Assembly (NCBI RefSeq): GCF_025660475.1
Contig: NZ_JAOUSF010000001.1
Coordinates: forward strand, 186,001 to 250,000
Direction of reading: 5' to 3'
Length of the DNA stretch: 64,000 nucleotides
From: Perspicuibacillus lycopersici
GTDB lineage: Bacteria > Bacillota > Bacilli > Bacillales > Caldibacillaceae
The notes under the pieces were generated by a model. The model was given only the letters and a program-made list of their open reading frames with translations. It had not been told where the DNA came from and did not search any database. The position numbers were made by a program, and so were the translations under genes. Of the stretch, positions 19,667 through 28,716 are shown one piece after another. Position 1 is the first letter of the stretch, and every line of letters begins with the position of its first letter.

Positions 19667-20667
19667 TAATTTAACACCTTTTGCTTTTGCTCTAAATCCT
19701 GTTGTGTATGTATTTCATGCAATAGTGATTGATCAATAATGTATCTTGGCCGCTGTTTAACTTCTTCATAGATTTTTCCGATATATTCTCCTATCAGCCC
19801 AATACTCATCAGTAATAATCCACCAATAAACCATAACGAAATCATAATTGATGCCCATCCGCTAACAGGATGTGATAATAATTTTTCGATAAATACATAA
19901 ATCCCTGCTATCACACTAACAACTGCTGATAAAAAGCCTAAAATTGTAATAAAACGGATTGGTTTTACACTAAAAGAAGTTAATCCGTCAAATGCAAAGG
20001 AAATCATTTTTTTAAATGGATATTTTGACTCTCCGGCAAGTCTTTCCTTGCGATCATAAAATACTTTAGTAGATTTAAAGCCAACTAACGGGACAATTCC
20101 TCTGAGAAATAAATTTACTTCTTTAAATTGAAGAAGTGTTTCTACTGCACGTTTACTTAGTAATCGGTAATCCGCATGATTATATATTAATGGCAAGCCT
20201 AATTTTTCCATTATCCGATAAAATCCAATGGCAGTTGTCCGCTTAAAAAAACTATCCGTTTTTCTACTTTCTCTTACACCATAAACAATATCGTAGCCTT
20301 CTAAATATTTCAGTACAAACTCCTTAATAACATCAATATCATCCTGTAGGTCCGCATCAATGGAAATGATGCAATCTGAATAAGTATTTGCCTTTTCTAA
20401 TCCTGCTAACAAGGCTCGCTGATGACCAAAATTCCGTGATAATTTAAGACCATTGATCAAATCATCCTGCTTGTAAACTGTTTCAATCAGTTGCCAAGTG
20501 GAGTCCTTACTGCCATCATCTACGAATAATATTTTACTTTCCGGGTGAATATGACATTCTGTTATTAAATGAAGCATTACTTCTCGCAGCTGCTTATAGG
20601 TAGCCTGAAATACTTCTTCCTCGTTATAACAAGGAACAACTATAGTTAATATTGGTTGATTTATCAT
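19666..20667 (-). CDS. GT2 polyprenyl-phosphate glycosyltransferase (GtrB/CsbB/YkoT type)
   Basis: This is a 333-residue family-2 glycosyltransferase with a cytoplasmic GT-A domain: LTIVVPCYNEEEVF, ILFVDDGSKDSTW, LSRNFGHQRALLAGLEKA and the metal-binding ISIDADLQDD. Near 210-300 are the acceptor-site region SKYPFKKMISFAFDGLTSFS and two C-terminal membrane helices (FITILGFLSAVVSVIAGIYV and SIMISLWFIGGLLLMSIGLI). This architecture builds polyprenyl-phosphate hexose on the inner leaflet. The start follows AAGGAG. It heads the GT2-gtrA-DUF6044 operon. The sugar cannot be read from sequence. Confidence 0.87.
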   Translation of the reverse strand: MINQPILTIVVPCYNEEEVFQATYKQLREVMLHLITECHIHPESKILFVDDGSKDSTWQLIETVYKQDDLINGLKLSRNFGHQRALLAGLEKANTYSDCIISIDADLQDDIDVIKEFVLKYLEGYDIVYGVRESRKTDSFFKRTTAIGFYRIMEKLGLPLIYNHADYRLLSKRAVETLLQFKEVNLFLRGIVPLVGFKSTKVFYDRKERLAGESKYPFKKMISFAFDGLTSFSVKPIRFITILGFLSAVVSVIAGIYVFIEKLLSHPVSGWASIMISLWFIGGLLLMSIGLIGEYIGKIYEEVKQRPRYIIDQSLLHEIHTQQDLEQKQKVLN

Positions 20668-20698
20668 TTATTTCTACTCCTTAGTGAAGTGAATCTAG

Positions 20699-21563
20699 CT
20701 ATCTTCTTCTATTTTTGGCATTTAGCAATCGATTCATTTCTTCTTCACGATTTAGTTCCCTCTCTTGTTGTCCATCAGTTGATTGCTCCCTATTCTTCTC
20801 CCCTTGTTTTGAATCCTTTCGCTTACGATAATTCGGATCTAATGCACTTCCCTTCTTGTTGCTTATCCAGATAAGATATTTAAGATATTTCAATTGATTT
20901 TCCTGTTGCTCCGATGGATTTTCAATAACAAATTTCCCTGTTTGCTCCTTGGTTATATTATACTTTTGTTTCTGTTTTTTCAATAGCTCATTTGTCGTTT
21001 GATTTATTGCTTTCGTTTTTATTTTTCTATTTCTATTAAAGAGTGATGTTATCTTAGATAGTATATACGCTAAGCCTAGTCTCCGGATAACGAATTCAAG
21101 AAATAACAGGAAAAACGCAAGTAAAAGTACCCAATGGCTTAAATCTGTTCTTGTAACAGCACTAGTATTCATTTCACGAAATGCTTCTTTTTCATTATTC
21201 AATACTTTTCCATTCGTAATAGTGACTATTTCCTGCAATAGTTCATTATTTTCCCTTGTAACAAATATTCATTAGGGTAAGGAATCGAAAATCCCGATTG
21301 AAAAAGCGATTACTCCGGTACAGTGTGATTTGGTTATGTCAGAAACTCACAAAATAACCATCCTTTTCATAAACCCCTGACATGGACACATCCTGATTTT
21401 TTGTTTGCTGGGTCTCTATTGCGTCTGGAATCCCCTTTGCACCTATAGCTGAATAGCCAGCAATAAACATAATCGATAAATTACTAGATTTTGCATTTAC
21501 GTTCATTGGAAAAAATAGAAAAAGGATTATTAGTACTAATAATAATAAACCTTTCTTCCTCAC
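20699..21563 (-). pseudogene. Remnant of a VWA/BatA-type membrane-protein gene (deletion plus frameshifts)
   Basis: Three pieces of one gene can be read in three different frames. First, 21563 down to 21339 encodes a signal peptide (KKGLLLLVLIILFLFFPMNV) and about 55 more residues, then a stop. Second, 21294-21250 reads GFSIPYPNEYLLQGK. Third, 21238-20699 reads ELLQEIVTITNGKVL from just upstream of its first start codon, then a membrane segment (WVLLLAFFLLFLEFVIRRL) and a charged tail ending EEMNRLLNAKNRRR. The order and motifs match the C-terminal end of large (about 900-residue) secreted VWA or glutamine-amidotransferase-like membrane proteins. The central domains are missing. The family call is from memory and moderately secure; the broken state is directly visible. 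Confidence 0.55.
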
Positions 21564-21594
21564 ACGATCCCCCCTCAATCACACGTATCGTTTC

Positions 21595-21631
21595 TTTTGA
21601 TTTTATAAATATAGACGAAATAAAATCAAAA
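21595..21631. repeat. 12-bp perfect inverted repeat around a promoter
   Basis: TTTTGATTTTAT (21595-21606) and ATAAAATCAAAA (21620-21631) are perfect complements separated by 13 bases. They cover the predicted -10 and -35 of the accessory unit, so they may form an operator or a 5' hairpin. Confidence 0.5.
21602..21629 (-). promoter_or_regulatory. Predicted promoter of the accessory unit
   Basis: On the minus strand, TTGATT (21624-21629) and TATAAA (21602-21607) lie 16 bases apart. This is upstream of the pseudogene, and presumably also drives the glycosylation genes. Confidence 0.45.
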
Positions 21632-21699
21632 ATTACTTCATATTTTTCTTTTTTTATTAAAAATAATTATATAGTTAAATTTCTGAACATAATAGCTAT

Positions 21700-21732
21700 A
21701 AAAAAAGGGACGTACTTTTCGTACAAATCCCT
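21700..21732 (-). terminator. Terminator after ftsY
   Basis: AGGGA (21706-21710) pairs with TCCCT (21728-21732), with a second GTAC/GTAC helix inside, and is followed on the minus strand by TTTTTTT. It lies about 170 bases past ftsY. Together with the promoter region it fills the 340-base gap; nothing else is seen there. Confidence 0.7.
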
Positions 21733-21903
21733 GCCTTCAAAAATAGGCTGTTTTCATATCGTATATTGGTGTTTAGCAATAATCCGCAGACTTAATAGTA
21801 TTGCTTACTTCAATTAATTAATTTGAATAAACCTTTAAAAAAACAGCTAAAAAATTGTTAATATAGTTAATAATCAAACAAACATTGGAAACGTAAAAAT
21901 TCA

Positions 21904-22893
21904 TTATCCCTCGGCTTCTTCATTTAGTCCGGCAAAAAGACCGTAGACGTATTGTTCAAGGTTGAATTCTTGTAAATCGTCCATTTTTTCACCGAGTCCG
22001 ACAAATTTTACAGGAATATTCAGTTCCTTCCGGATGGCAATAACGATACCACCTTTTGCTGTTCCGTCTAATTTAGTTAAAACAATACCTGTGACATCCG
22101 TTGCCTCTTTAAACTGCTTTGCTTGTATCATTGCATTTTGACCTGTTGTTGCGTCTAATACAAGCAAAACTTCATGCGGTGCTCCAGGAACTTCCCGTTC
22201 AATTACTCTTTTTACTTTCTCTAATTCTTTCATTAAATTCACTTTATTTTGTAAGCGTCCGGCTGTGTCACATAAAAGTACATCCACATTTCGGGAACGA
22301 GCTGCTTGAAGTGCATCAAACATAACGGCAGCAGGATCTGATCCCTCACTTTGCTTAATGACTTCAACACCTGCACGATCGCCCCATACTTCTAATTGTT
22401 CAATCGCACCTGCGCGGAATGTATCTCCTGCAGCAAGCATTACCTTTTTTCCTTCCTGCTTAAACTTATACGCAAGCTTGCCAATCGTCGTCGTTTTTCC
22501 TACACCATTAACCCCTACAAAAAGAATAACCGTTAGATCATTTTCCTGGACATTCAATTGTGAAAGATCATCCGATTCACCTTCATAAATATCCACTAAT
22601 TTTTCCATAATCACTTCTTTTACTTCTGATGAATCTTGGATTTTACGCTTTTTCACTTCCATTTTCAATTCATCCACAAGCTCTAATACGGTATCAAAGC
22701 CAACATCTGCTTGAATTAATATCTCTTCTAATTCTTCAAAGAAATCTTCATCCACTTTTCGATAGCGTGCGACAAGATCATTAACTTTTCCTGCAAAGCT
22801 TTGTCTCGTCTTCGTTAAGCCATCTTTAAATTTTTCTGTTACCGTATCCGTTTGCTTTGTCAATTTTTCTTTTAACTTATCGAAAAAACCCAT
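21904..22893 (-). CDS. ftsY: Signal recognition particle receptor FtsY
   Basis: This is the membrane-associated SRP GTPase that receives Ffh-ribosome complexes. The N domain opens MGFFDKLKEKLTKQTDTVTE. The G domain has GVNGVGKTTTIGKLA, DTAGRLQNKVNLM and TKLDGTAKGGIVIA. The acidic A domain seen in E. coli is absent, as usual in Firmicutes. At 329 residues it matches B. subtilis FtsY. It lies 45 bases after smc in the rnc-smc-ftsY operon. Confidence 0.98.
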   Translation of the reverse strand: MGFFDKLKEKLTKQTDTVTEKFKDGLTKTRQSFAGKVNDLVARYRKVDEDFFEELEEILIQADVGFDTVLELVDELKMEVKKRKIQDSSEVKEVIMEKLVDIYEGESDDLSQLNVQENDLTVILFVGVNGVGKTTTIGKLAYKFKQEGKKVMLAAGDTFRAGAIEQLEVWGDRAGVEVIKQSEGSDPAAVMFDALQAARSRNVDVLLCDTAGRLQNKVNLMKELEKVKRVIEREVPGAPHEVLLVLDATTGQNAMIQAKQFKEATDVTGIVLTKLDGTAKGGIVIAIRKELNIPVKFVGLGEKMDDLQEFNLEQYVYGLFAGLNEEAEG

Positions 22894-22937
22894 TACCTAA
22901 TCACTTCCTTCATTTTTCCAAATAATTGCTCGAAATC

Positions 22938-25900
22938 CTATACCATTTCCAATGTTTCTTCCAGCCGTACAGATACAAGCTTCGAAACTCCGGATTCCTG
23001 CATTGTTACCCCGTATAATACGTCCGCTTCTTCCATTGTTCCTTTTCGGTGTGTAATTACAATAAATTGTGTTTCCTGACTGAACTGCTTCAAATATTGA
23101 CTGAATCGATAAACATTTGCTTCATCAAGTGCTGCTTCAACCTCATCCAATACACAAAACGGTACTGGTCGAACGCGTAATATCGAGAATAGTAAAGCAA
23201 TCGCAGTAAGTGCACGCTCACCACCGGAAAGAAGCGCTAAGTTTTGTAGCTTTTTCCCTGGTGGCTGAGCAATAATTTCCACTCCAGTATTTAATAAATC
23301 GTCAGGATTCGTTAATTTTAGCTCGGCACGGCCTCCACCAAATAAGGAACGGAATACAGAATCAAACTGATCACGAATCGAAGTAAAGGTTTCATCAAAG
23401 CGTTTGACCATTTCTTCATCCATTTCTTCGATAACCTGGAATAACGTATCCTTCGCATTTTGCAAATCATCCTTTTGGACGGATAAAAATTCGTAGCGCT
23501 CTGATACCCGTTCATACTCATCAATTGCTCCAATATTAACAGTTCCAAGTTCATCGATTGCTAGCTTAATTAACTTCACCTTTTTTCGTGCTTCTTCATA
23601 AGGAAGTGTTAACGGATATTGTTCCTTTGCCCCTTCATACGTAAGAAAATACTCTTCTCGTAACACATTTAAACGATTTTCCAAGTCAACATCTAGACGA
23701 TTTAATTTAACTTCTTCATCTACTAACAGCTCTGTTAAGCCTTTATGCTGCCTCTTCAATTCTTTACCTTCGTTTTCAATATCTTCTAGCTTTTGCTGGA
23801 ATTCTAAGCGCTGTTTTCTGCGATCAGAAATTAATTGAATCGTATTATTTTTATCTATTAGCTTTTGTTTTGCTTCTTCCTCCAGCAATTCTTTTCCAGA
23901 ATGACTAGAATCCATTTCAACGACTAATAATTGTAACCCTTGTTCATTATCTGCTAGCTGATTCGTTACATCTTCATATCTCGCTGTCACTTCTTCTAAT
24001 TGGCTGGAAATATGCCGTAGCTGTTCTTCTTTTTTGGCAATGGCAATTTTAAGTTCATTGCTTTCATCGACTAATGTTGCTTTCAATGTTTGGTCACTAT
24101 TCCGTTTCTCGGATAGCTCTTTAATTTCTTGATCAATTTGCTGGATTTGCGATTGAATTTCAAGTATTCTTGCTGCATTGCGATTTCTTTTATTTAGTAA
24201 GGCTTGTTCTTCTTGTATGAAATCTTTTTCTTCTGCGTCATAAATTGCTAACTTATCATTAATGTTCTTTTCATTCCACTCAATTTCTTTTAGTTGATCC
24301 TTTAATACTTGTTCCTCTTGACGGAAAATATCCCCTTCCTCGCGTAGCTGTTGTAGTCTTTCCTCGAGCATTTTAATGTCTTGTTTTTTCGTTTTCACTT
24401 CATGCTCTAAGCTAGCGCATTTCTCTTCCATCTCCACAAGTTTTGTTTTTAATGCTTCTAATTCCGTCTTTCGACTTAATAAGGAACTAGATTTTTGTTT
24501 TACGGCACCACCAGTCATGGAACCTCCAGGATTTACTACATCACCATCTAATGTGACAATTCGGAAACGATATTGTAGCTGCTTCGCTAATTCGTTTGCA
24601 CCATGAAGATCCTTCGTAATAATGACATTTCCTAATAAATTATACATAATATTGCTGTACTTTTTATCAAAGGAAAGCAATTCTGCTGCAATGCCAACAT
24701 AAGCCGAGTGTCCAGAAAGGAACTGTTTCGTTGCACTAGGAATTTCCTTCGGTTTAATAACGGATAACGGTAAGAAAGTAGCACGTCCATAATGCTTTGT
24801 CTTTAAATATTGAATCGCTGCTCTCGCGTGCTCTTCCTTTTCGACAACCACATGCTGCATACTAGCAGCAAGTGCTATTTCGATTGCTATTTCGTACCGT
24901 TTCTCCACATTAATTAATTCTGCAACTGCACCTTCAATACCTTTTAATTGATCCTTCGCTTTTAATACCTCTTTAACACCTTGGTAAAATCCAGAATAAT
25001 CATCTTCCATTTCTTCCAGAATATCTTTCCTGGATTTTGCTTGTTGGATAAATTGGAGGGCTTGATAATACGATTTCTCTATTTTTTCAAATTGAGTTTG
25101 TGTATTCTCTAGGTTTCGTTGTTGTGCACGATATTGATGAATTTTTTCATCAATTTTTTCTTGCTGTTGTTTTAACTGTTCCGCAATTTTTTTCTTATTA
25201 TCTATAATAGTTGCACGTTCATGAATGTATTTTTCATTCTCGCCAACAAGTCTTTCTCTTTTATTCGAAAATTGTTCTAATTGATTATTCACATGTTGTT
25301 CTTCATTTTTTATTGCCGCTTGATCATTTAATAATTCAATGTAATCACTTTTCAATGATTCAATTTTTTCTTCAATATCTTCAGCAAAGTATTCCAGTTG
25401 TGATTGCTTTTCCTTTAAGCTTGTCCGTTCCTTTTGAATACTTTCTTCGAGAGCAATTTTATCACTTGTAAGCGTAGCTATTTCTTTTTCTAAAACAAAA
25501 ACCTTTTGTTTCCCATCTTCAATCGCTTTTTCAAGCTGGAAACGATTTTGTGCGGCATTTTTTTTGCGCTCTTTTAATAATTCCTTTTTTCCCTCTAGCT
25601 TTTCCAATTCTTCACTTGTAACGAGTAGGACATGCTGCAGCTGATCAATGGAATCATCCAAAGCAGCAATTTTATCTCTCATATCATGAATTTGTGCTTC
25701 TTTTGATTGGAGAGTACTGGACAGCTCAATTTCTTTATCTTTATGAGCAGCTAACTCCGCTTTCAATTTCTCCCATTTTTCATGTAATTGCTCGATTTCA
25801 TACACAAGTAAGGAGACTTCAAATTGCTCTAAGTCCTCTTTCTTCTGCATATAATCCTTTGCAATGGATGCTTGTTGCTTTAACGGCTCAATTTGGCCTT

Positions 25901-26495
25901 CTAATTCATGTAAAATATCTCGAACACGATTTAAATTGTCTTCTGTCTCTTCTAATTTACCTTCTGCCTTCTTTTTCCTTGTTTTATATTTTAGGACACC
26001 AGCAGCTTCCTCAAAAATTGTTCTACGTTCTTCCGCCTTACTATTAAGGATTTCTTCGACTTTCCCCTGACTGATAATAGAAAAAGCCTCTCTGCCTAAA
26101 CCAGAATCCATTAATAGTTCTACAATATCCTTTAATCGACAGGTTTGCTTATTGATAAAAAATTCACTTTCACCTGATCGATATACACGCCGTGTGATAC
26201 ATACTTCATTGTAATCAATCGGCAAAAAATGATCCTCATTATCTAGCGTTAGCGCTACCTCAGCAAAATTAAGGGCTTTTCTTGAATCACTCCCAGCAAA
26301 GATGATATCTTCCATCTTGCCGCCTCTTAATGACTTCGCAGATTGCTCGCCGAGTACCCAGCGAATCGCATCTATAATATTACTTTTCCCACTACCATTT
26401 GGTCCAACAACAGCTGTTACTCCTTGGACAAAATCAATGGTCATTCGCTCGGCAAATGATTTAAAGCCTACGATATCTATCCGTTTGAGAAACAT
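22938..26495 (-). CDS. smc: Chromosome segregation ATPase SMC
   Basis: SMC organises and separates chromosomes with ScpA and ScpB. The 1185 residues show the full layout: Walker A GPNGSGKSN (31-39), long coiled coil, central hinge around residues 500-670 (AVAELINVEKRYEIAIEIAL; FRIVTLDGDVVNPGGSMTGG), second coiled coil, then the C-terminal signature LLSGGERALTAIALLFSIL and Walker B PFCVLDEVEAALDEANV. It lies 18 bases after rnc. No truncation was seen. Confidence 0.98.
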   Translation of the reverse strand: MFLKRIDIVGFKSFAERMTIDFVQGVTAVVGPNGSGKSNIIDAIRWVLGEQSAKSLRGGKMEDIIFAGSDSRKALNFAEVALTLDNEDHFLPIDYNEVCITRRVYRSGESEFFINKQTCRLKDIVELLMDSGLGREAFSIISQGKVEEILNSKAEERRTIFEEAAGVLKYKTRKKKAEGKLEETEDNLNRVRDILHELEGQIEPLKQQASIAKDYMQKKEDLEQFEVSLLVYEIEQLHEKWEKLKAELAAHKDKEIELSSTLQSKEAQIHDMRDKIAALDDSIDQLQHVLLVTSEELEKLEGKKELLKERKKNAAQNRFQLEKAIEDGKQKVFVLEKEIATLTSDKIALEESIQKERTSLKEKQSQLEYFAEDIEEKIESLKSDYIELLNDQAAIKNEEQHVNNQLEQFSNKRERLVGENEKYIHERATIIDNKKKIAEQLKQQQEKIDEKIHQYRAQQRNLENTQTQFEKIEKSYYQALQFIQQAKSRKDILEEMEDDYSGFYQGVKEVLKAKDQLKGIEGAVAELINVEKRYEIAIEIALAASMQHVVVEKEEHARAAIQYLKTKHYGRATFLPLSVIKPKEIPSATKQFLSGHSAYVGIAAELLSFDKKYSNIMYNLLGNVIITKDLHGANELAKQLQYRFRIVTLDGDVVNPGGSMTGGAVKQKSSSLLSRKTELEALKTKLVEMEEKCASLEHEVKTKKQDIKMLEERLQQLREEGDIFRQEEQVLKDQLKEIEWNEKNINDKLAIYDAEEKDFIQEEQALLNKRNRNAARILEIQSQIQQIDQEIKELSEKRNSDQTLKATLVDESNELKIAIAKKEEQLRHISSQLEEVTARYEDVTNQLADNEQGLQLLVVEMDSSHSGKELLEEEAKQKLIDKNNTIQLISDRRKQRLEFQQKLEDIENEGKELKRQHKGLTELLVDEEVKLNRLDVDLENRLNVLREEYFLTYEGAKEQYPLTLPYEEARKKVKLIKLAIDELGTVNIGAIDEYERVSERYEFLSVQKDDLQNAKDTLFQVIEEMDEEMVKRFDETFTSIRDQFDSVFRSLFGGGRAELKLTNPDDLLNTGVEIIAQPPGKKLQNLALLSGGERALTAIALLFSILRVRPVPFCVLDEVEAALDEANVYRFSQYLKQFSQETQFIVITHRKGTMEEADVLYGVTMQESGVSKLVSVRLEETLEMV

Positions 26496-26513
26496 TCCCG
26501 TTCCCCCAATCCA

Positions 26514-27257
26514 TTACTTATTATTACTCTCTTTATTGTAAAGTGTATTTAATGCAATTTGCGCAGCTTTTTGCTCTGCTTCTTTTTTTGATTTACCGAG
26601 TCCTGTTCCATAAGCTACACCATTTATTTTTACTTGAGAATAGAATTCCCGATTATGTGCGGGCCCTCTTTCTTCGATAATTTCATATTCTACTGCACCT
26701 AAGCCATCATGCTGAATAAATTCCTGCAATTGACTTTTAAAATCCATCACATGAGAAAAAGCACCTTCTTTAATTTTCGGGAATACAACTTTCTCTAAAA
26801 ACGAAACAACGGTATCAATGCCTTGATCTAAAAACAATGCACCAATAAATGCTTCAAACGCATCTGCTAAAAGTGCCGGACGCTTTCTACCCCCAGTTAT
26901 TTCTTCTCCCTTACCAAGACGCATTAACTCTCCAAAATCTAAAGATTGAGCGAACGATACTAACGAAGGCTCACATACAATTGCTGCACGTAGTTTCGTT
27001 AACTCTCCCTCTGCCATCAGCGGAAAATTTGTATATAAAAATTTCGAAACCGTTAATTCTAATACTGCATCCCCTAAAAATTCCAAACGTTCATTGTCTT
27101 CCTGACGTTTTTTACGATGCTCATTCACATAGGATGAATGTGTAAAAGCTTGTTTTAAAAGTGCTTCATTAGAAAATTTTACTCCGATTCGTTCTTGGAA
27201 TTGCTCATATCTTCTATCTTTCATTTTTGATTCTTTATAGCGATTATATTTAGTCAT
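26514..27257 (-). CDS. rnc: Ribonuclease III
   Basis: RNase III cuts double-stranded RNA and processes rRNA and the SRP RNA. The catalytic domain has the signature [15 protein letters not shown] and the second acidic site [15 protein letters not shown]. The C-terminal double-stranded RNA-binding domain runs from [11 protein letters not shown] to [14 protein letters not shown]. The frame opens at 27275, but the ATG at 27257 behind GAGGTG gives the expected N-terminus (247 residues). A large nested hairpin occupies its predicted 5' leader. It heads rnc-smc-ftsY. Confidence 0.97.
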   Translation of the reverse strand: MTKYNRYKESKMKDRRYEQFQERIGVKFSNEALLKQAFTHSSYVNEHRKKRQEDNERLEFLGDAVLELTVSKFLYTNFPLMAEGELTKLRAAIVCEPSLVSFAQSLDFGELMRLGKGEEITGGRKRPALLADAFEAFIGALFLDQGIDTVVSFLEKVVFPKIKEGAFSHVMDFKSQLQEFIQHDGLGAVEYEIIEERGPAHNREFYSQVKINGVAYGTGLGKSKKEAEQKAAQIALNTLYNKESNNK

Positions 27258-27333
27258 TTCGTACACACACCTCATGTTTTATACAAATCAGTTTAGCTTA
27301 TAAATGCAAGAATATCAAAGTGTATTTTATTAT

Positions 27334-27423
27334 CTGTTCGGATAGATTTTTGCTATTCTTTAATAAGCTACAGAATGCTATATTACAGACCTTATTAAAT
27401 AACAACTATCCGTTTAAAAACAG
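27334..27423 (-). promoter_or_regulatory. Nested hairpin leader at the 5' end of the rnc mRNA
   Basis: The outer stem pairs 27334-27345 with 27406-27423 (CTGTT/AACAG plus CGGATAG/CTATCCG, 12 bp with a 6-base bulge). The inner stem pairs TTTAATAAG (27359-27367) with CTTATTAAA (27391-27399), closing a 23-base loop. The 5' arm begins where transcription is predicted to start. About 75 bases then lead to the rnc start codon. Confidence 0.55.
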
Positions 27424-27430
27424 CCATTTT

Positions 27431-27458
27431 ATTATACCATTAATTATTAACGAATGAA
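27431..27458 (-). promoter_or_regulatory. Predicted extended -10 promoter of rnc-smc-ftsY
   Basis: On the minus strand, TGGTATAAT gives a consensus extended -10 (TATAAT at 27431-27436), with a poor -35 (TTCATT, 27453-27458, spacer 16). The start point is predicted near 27424. Confidence 0.5.
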
Positions 27459-27463
27459 TACAT

Positions 27464-27495
27464 AAGAAAACACCTCACTTTTGCAAGTGAAGTGT
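27464..27495 (-). terminator. Terminator after acpP
   Basis: An 11-bp stem with one G-U pair (27470-27480 with 27485-27495, loop GCAA on the minus strand) is followed by TTTTC. It separates acpP from rnc. With the rnc promoter and leader hairpin it accounts for most of the 336-base gap. Confidence 0.75.
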
Positions 27496-27593
27496 AAAAA
27501 ATCATCTTTTTTAATTTTACTTGTAAATTGAAATACATCATTCATATAAGAAATGATTATTTTCTACAAGATTCCTTACGATTCTTATAATGA

Positions 27594-27827
27594 TTACAGT
27601 TTACTATTTATGTAATCTACAGCGTTTCCTACTGTTAGAATTTTCTCGGAATCTTCATCGGAAAATTGTAATCCAAATTCGTCTTCCAATTCCATTACTA
27701 ATTCAACAACATCTAGGGAATCGGCGCCTAAATCATCTTTAAACGTTGCTTCAAGTGTAACCTTTGATTCATCTACACCTAAACGGTCAACGATAATTTT
27801 TGTTACGCGTTCTAATACTTCGCTCAC
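27594..27827 (-). CDS. acpP: Acyl carrier protein
   Basis: This carries growing fatty-acyl chains on a phosphopantetheine arm attached to the serine in [21 protein letters not shown]. It has 77 residues. The frame opens at a TTG at 27845, but GGGGAGGTG lies inside that extension. The GTG at 27827, five bases after it, gives the normal protein [20 protein letters not shown]. It follows fabG by about 145 bases and ends in a terminator. Confidence 0.97.
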   Translation of the reverse strand: MSEVLERVTKIIVDRLGVDESKVTLEATFKDDLGADSLDVVELVMELEDEFGLQFSDEDSEKILTVGNAVDYINSKL

Positions 27828-27972
27828 ATAATCACCTCCCCTCAAGTATTATATTCGATTCTTATGGAATAATAAAGTCCCGCTTGGTAAAAATTTACTA
27901 ATCCGAATCGAAATGTAATAGGGCAAAATATAATGTAACTCCATAGAGGAATAATCCACATGGCTGCAAGTA

Positions 27973-28716
27973 TTACATATACATTCCACCGTTAACATGA
28001 ATCGTTTGTCCAGTTATATAGCTACTATTATCAGAAGCTAAAAAGGCAACGGTTTTTGCAATATCCTTAGGCTCTCCAAGTCTTCCAAGTGGAATTTGTT
28101 TATATAATTCTTGTTTTACTTCTTCGGACAATTGATCCGTCATATCTGTTGTAATAAATCCTGGCGCAACAGCGTTTACCGTAATATTACGAGATGCAAG
28201 CTCTTTTGCAGTGGATTTCGTTAACCCAATAATTCCTGCTTTTGTCGCAGAATAGTTAACTTGTCCTGCATTTCCACTAAAACCAACAATAGAGGAAATA
28301 TTAATGATTCTTCCGTCCCGTTGCTTCATCATTTGCCGAGTAACTGCTTTTGTTGTTAAAAATACCCCTTTTAAATTGGTGTTCATAACATCGTCCCATT
28401 CGGAATCCTTCATGCGCATTAATAAATTATCTCGGGTGATACCAGCGTTATTCACTAAAATATGCAATTGGCCGAAACGATCGATTGTTTCTTTTACCAT
28501 TTGCTGAACTTGCTCACTATCTGCTACATTTGCGCGATGGATAAAACATTCCCCACCAAGTGCTTTTATTTCTTCCGCTACTGCAGCTGCCATTGATTCA
28601 TTTCCAGCATAGTTGACAACAACATTTGCTCCTAGTCTTGCGAGCTCTAATGCTATTTCCCTACCAATTCCTCTAGATGCTCCTGTTACAAGAGCTGTTT
28701 TTCCTTGCAAATTCAT
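27973..28716 (-). CDS. fabG: 3-oxoacyl-[acyl-carrier-protein] reductase FabG
   Basis: FabG catalyses the NADPH-dependent reduction step of fatty-acid elongation. It is a classical short-chain dehydrogenase: [16 protein letters not shown] at the N-terminus, [14 protein letters not shown], the catalytic Ser in [14 protein letters not shown] and Tyr-x-x-x-Lys in NYSATKAG, and the closing HVNGGMYM. At 247 residues it is standard. Its start overlaps the fabD stop by four bases (ATGA). It belongs to the fapR-plsX-fabD-fabG operon. Confidence 0.97.
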   Translation of the reverse strand: MNLQGKTALVTGASRGIGREIALELARLGANVVVNYAGNESMAAAVAEEIKALGGECFIHRANVADSEQVQQMVKETIDRFGQLHILVNNAGITRDNLLMRMKDSEWDDVMNTNLKGVFLTTKAVTRQMMKQRDGRIINISSIVGFSGNAGQVNYSATKAGIIGLTKSTAKELASRNITVNAVAPGFITTDMTDQLSEEVKQELYKQIPLGRLGEPKDIAKTVAFLASDNSSYITGQTIHVNGGMYM

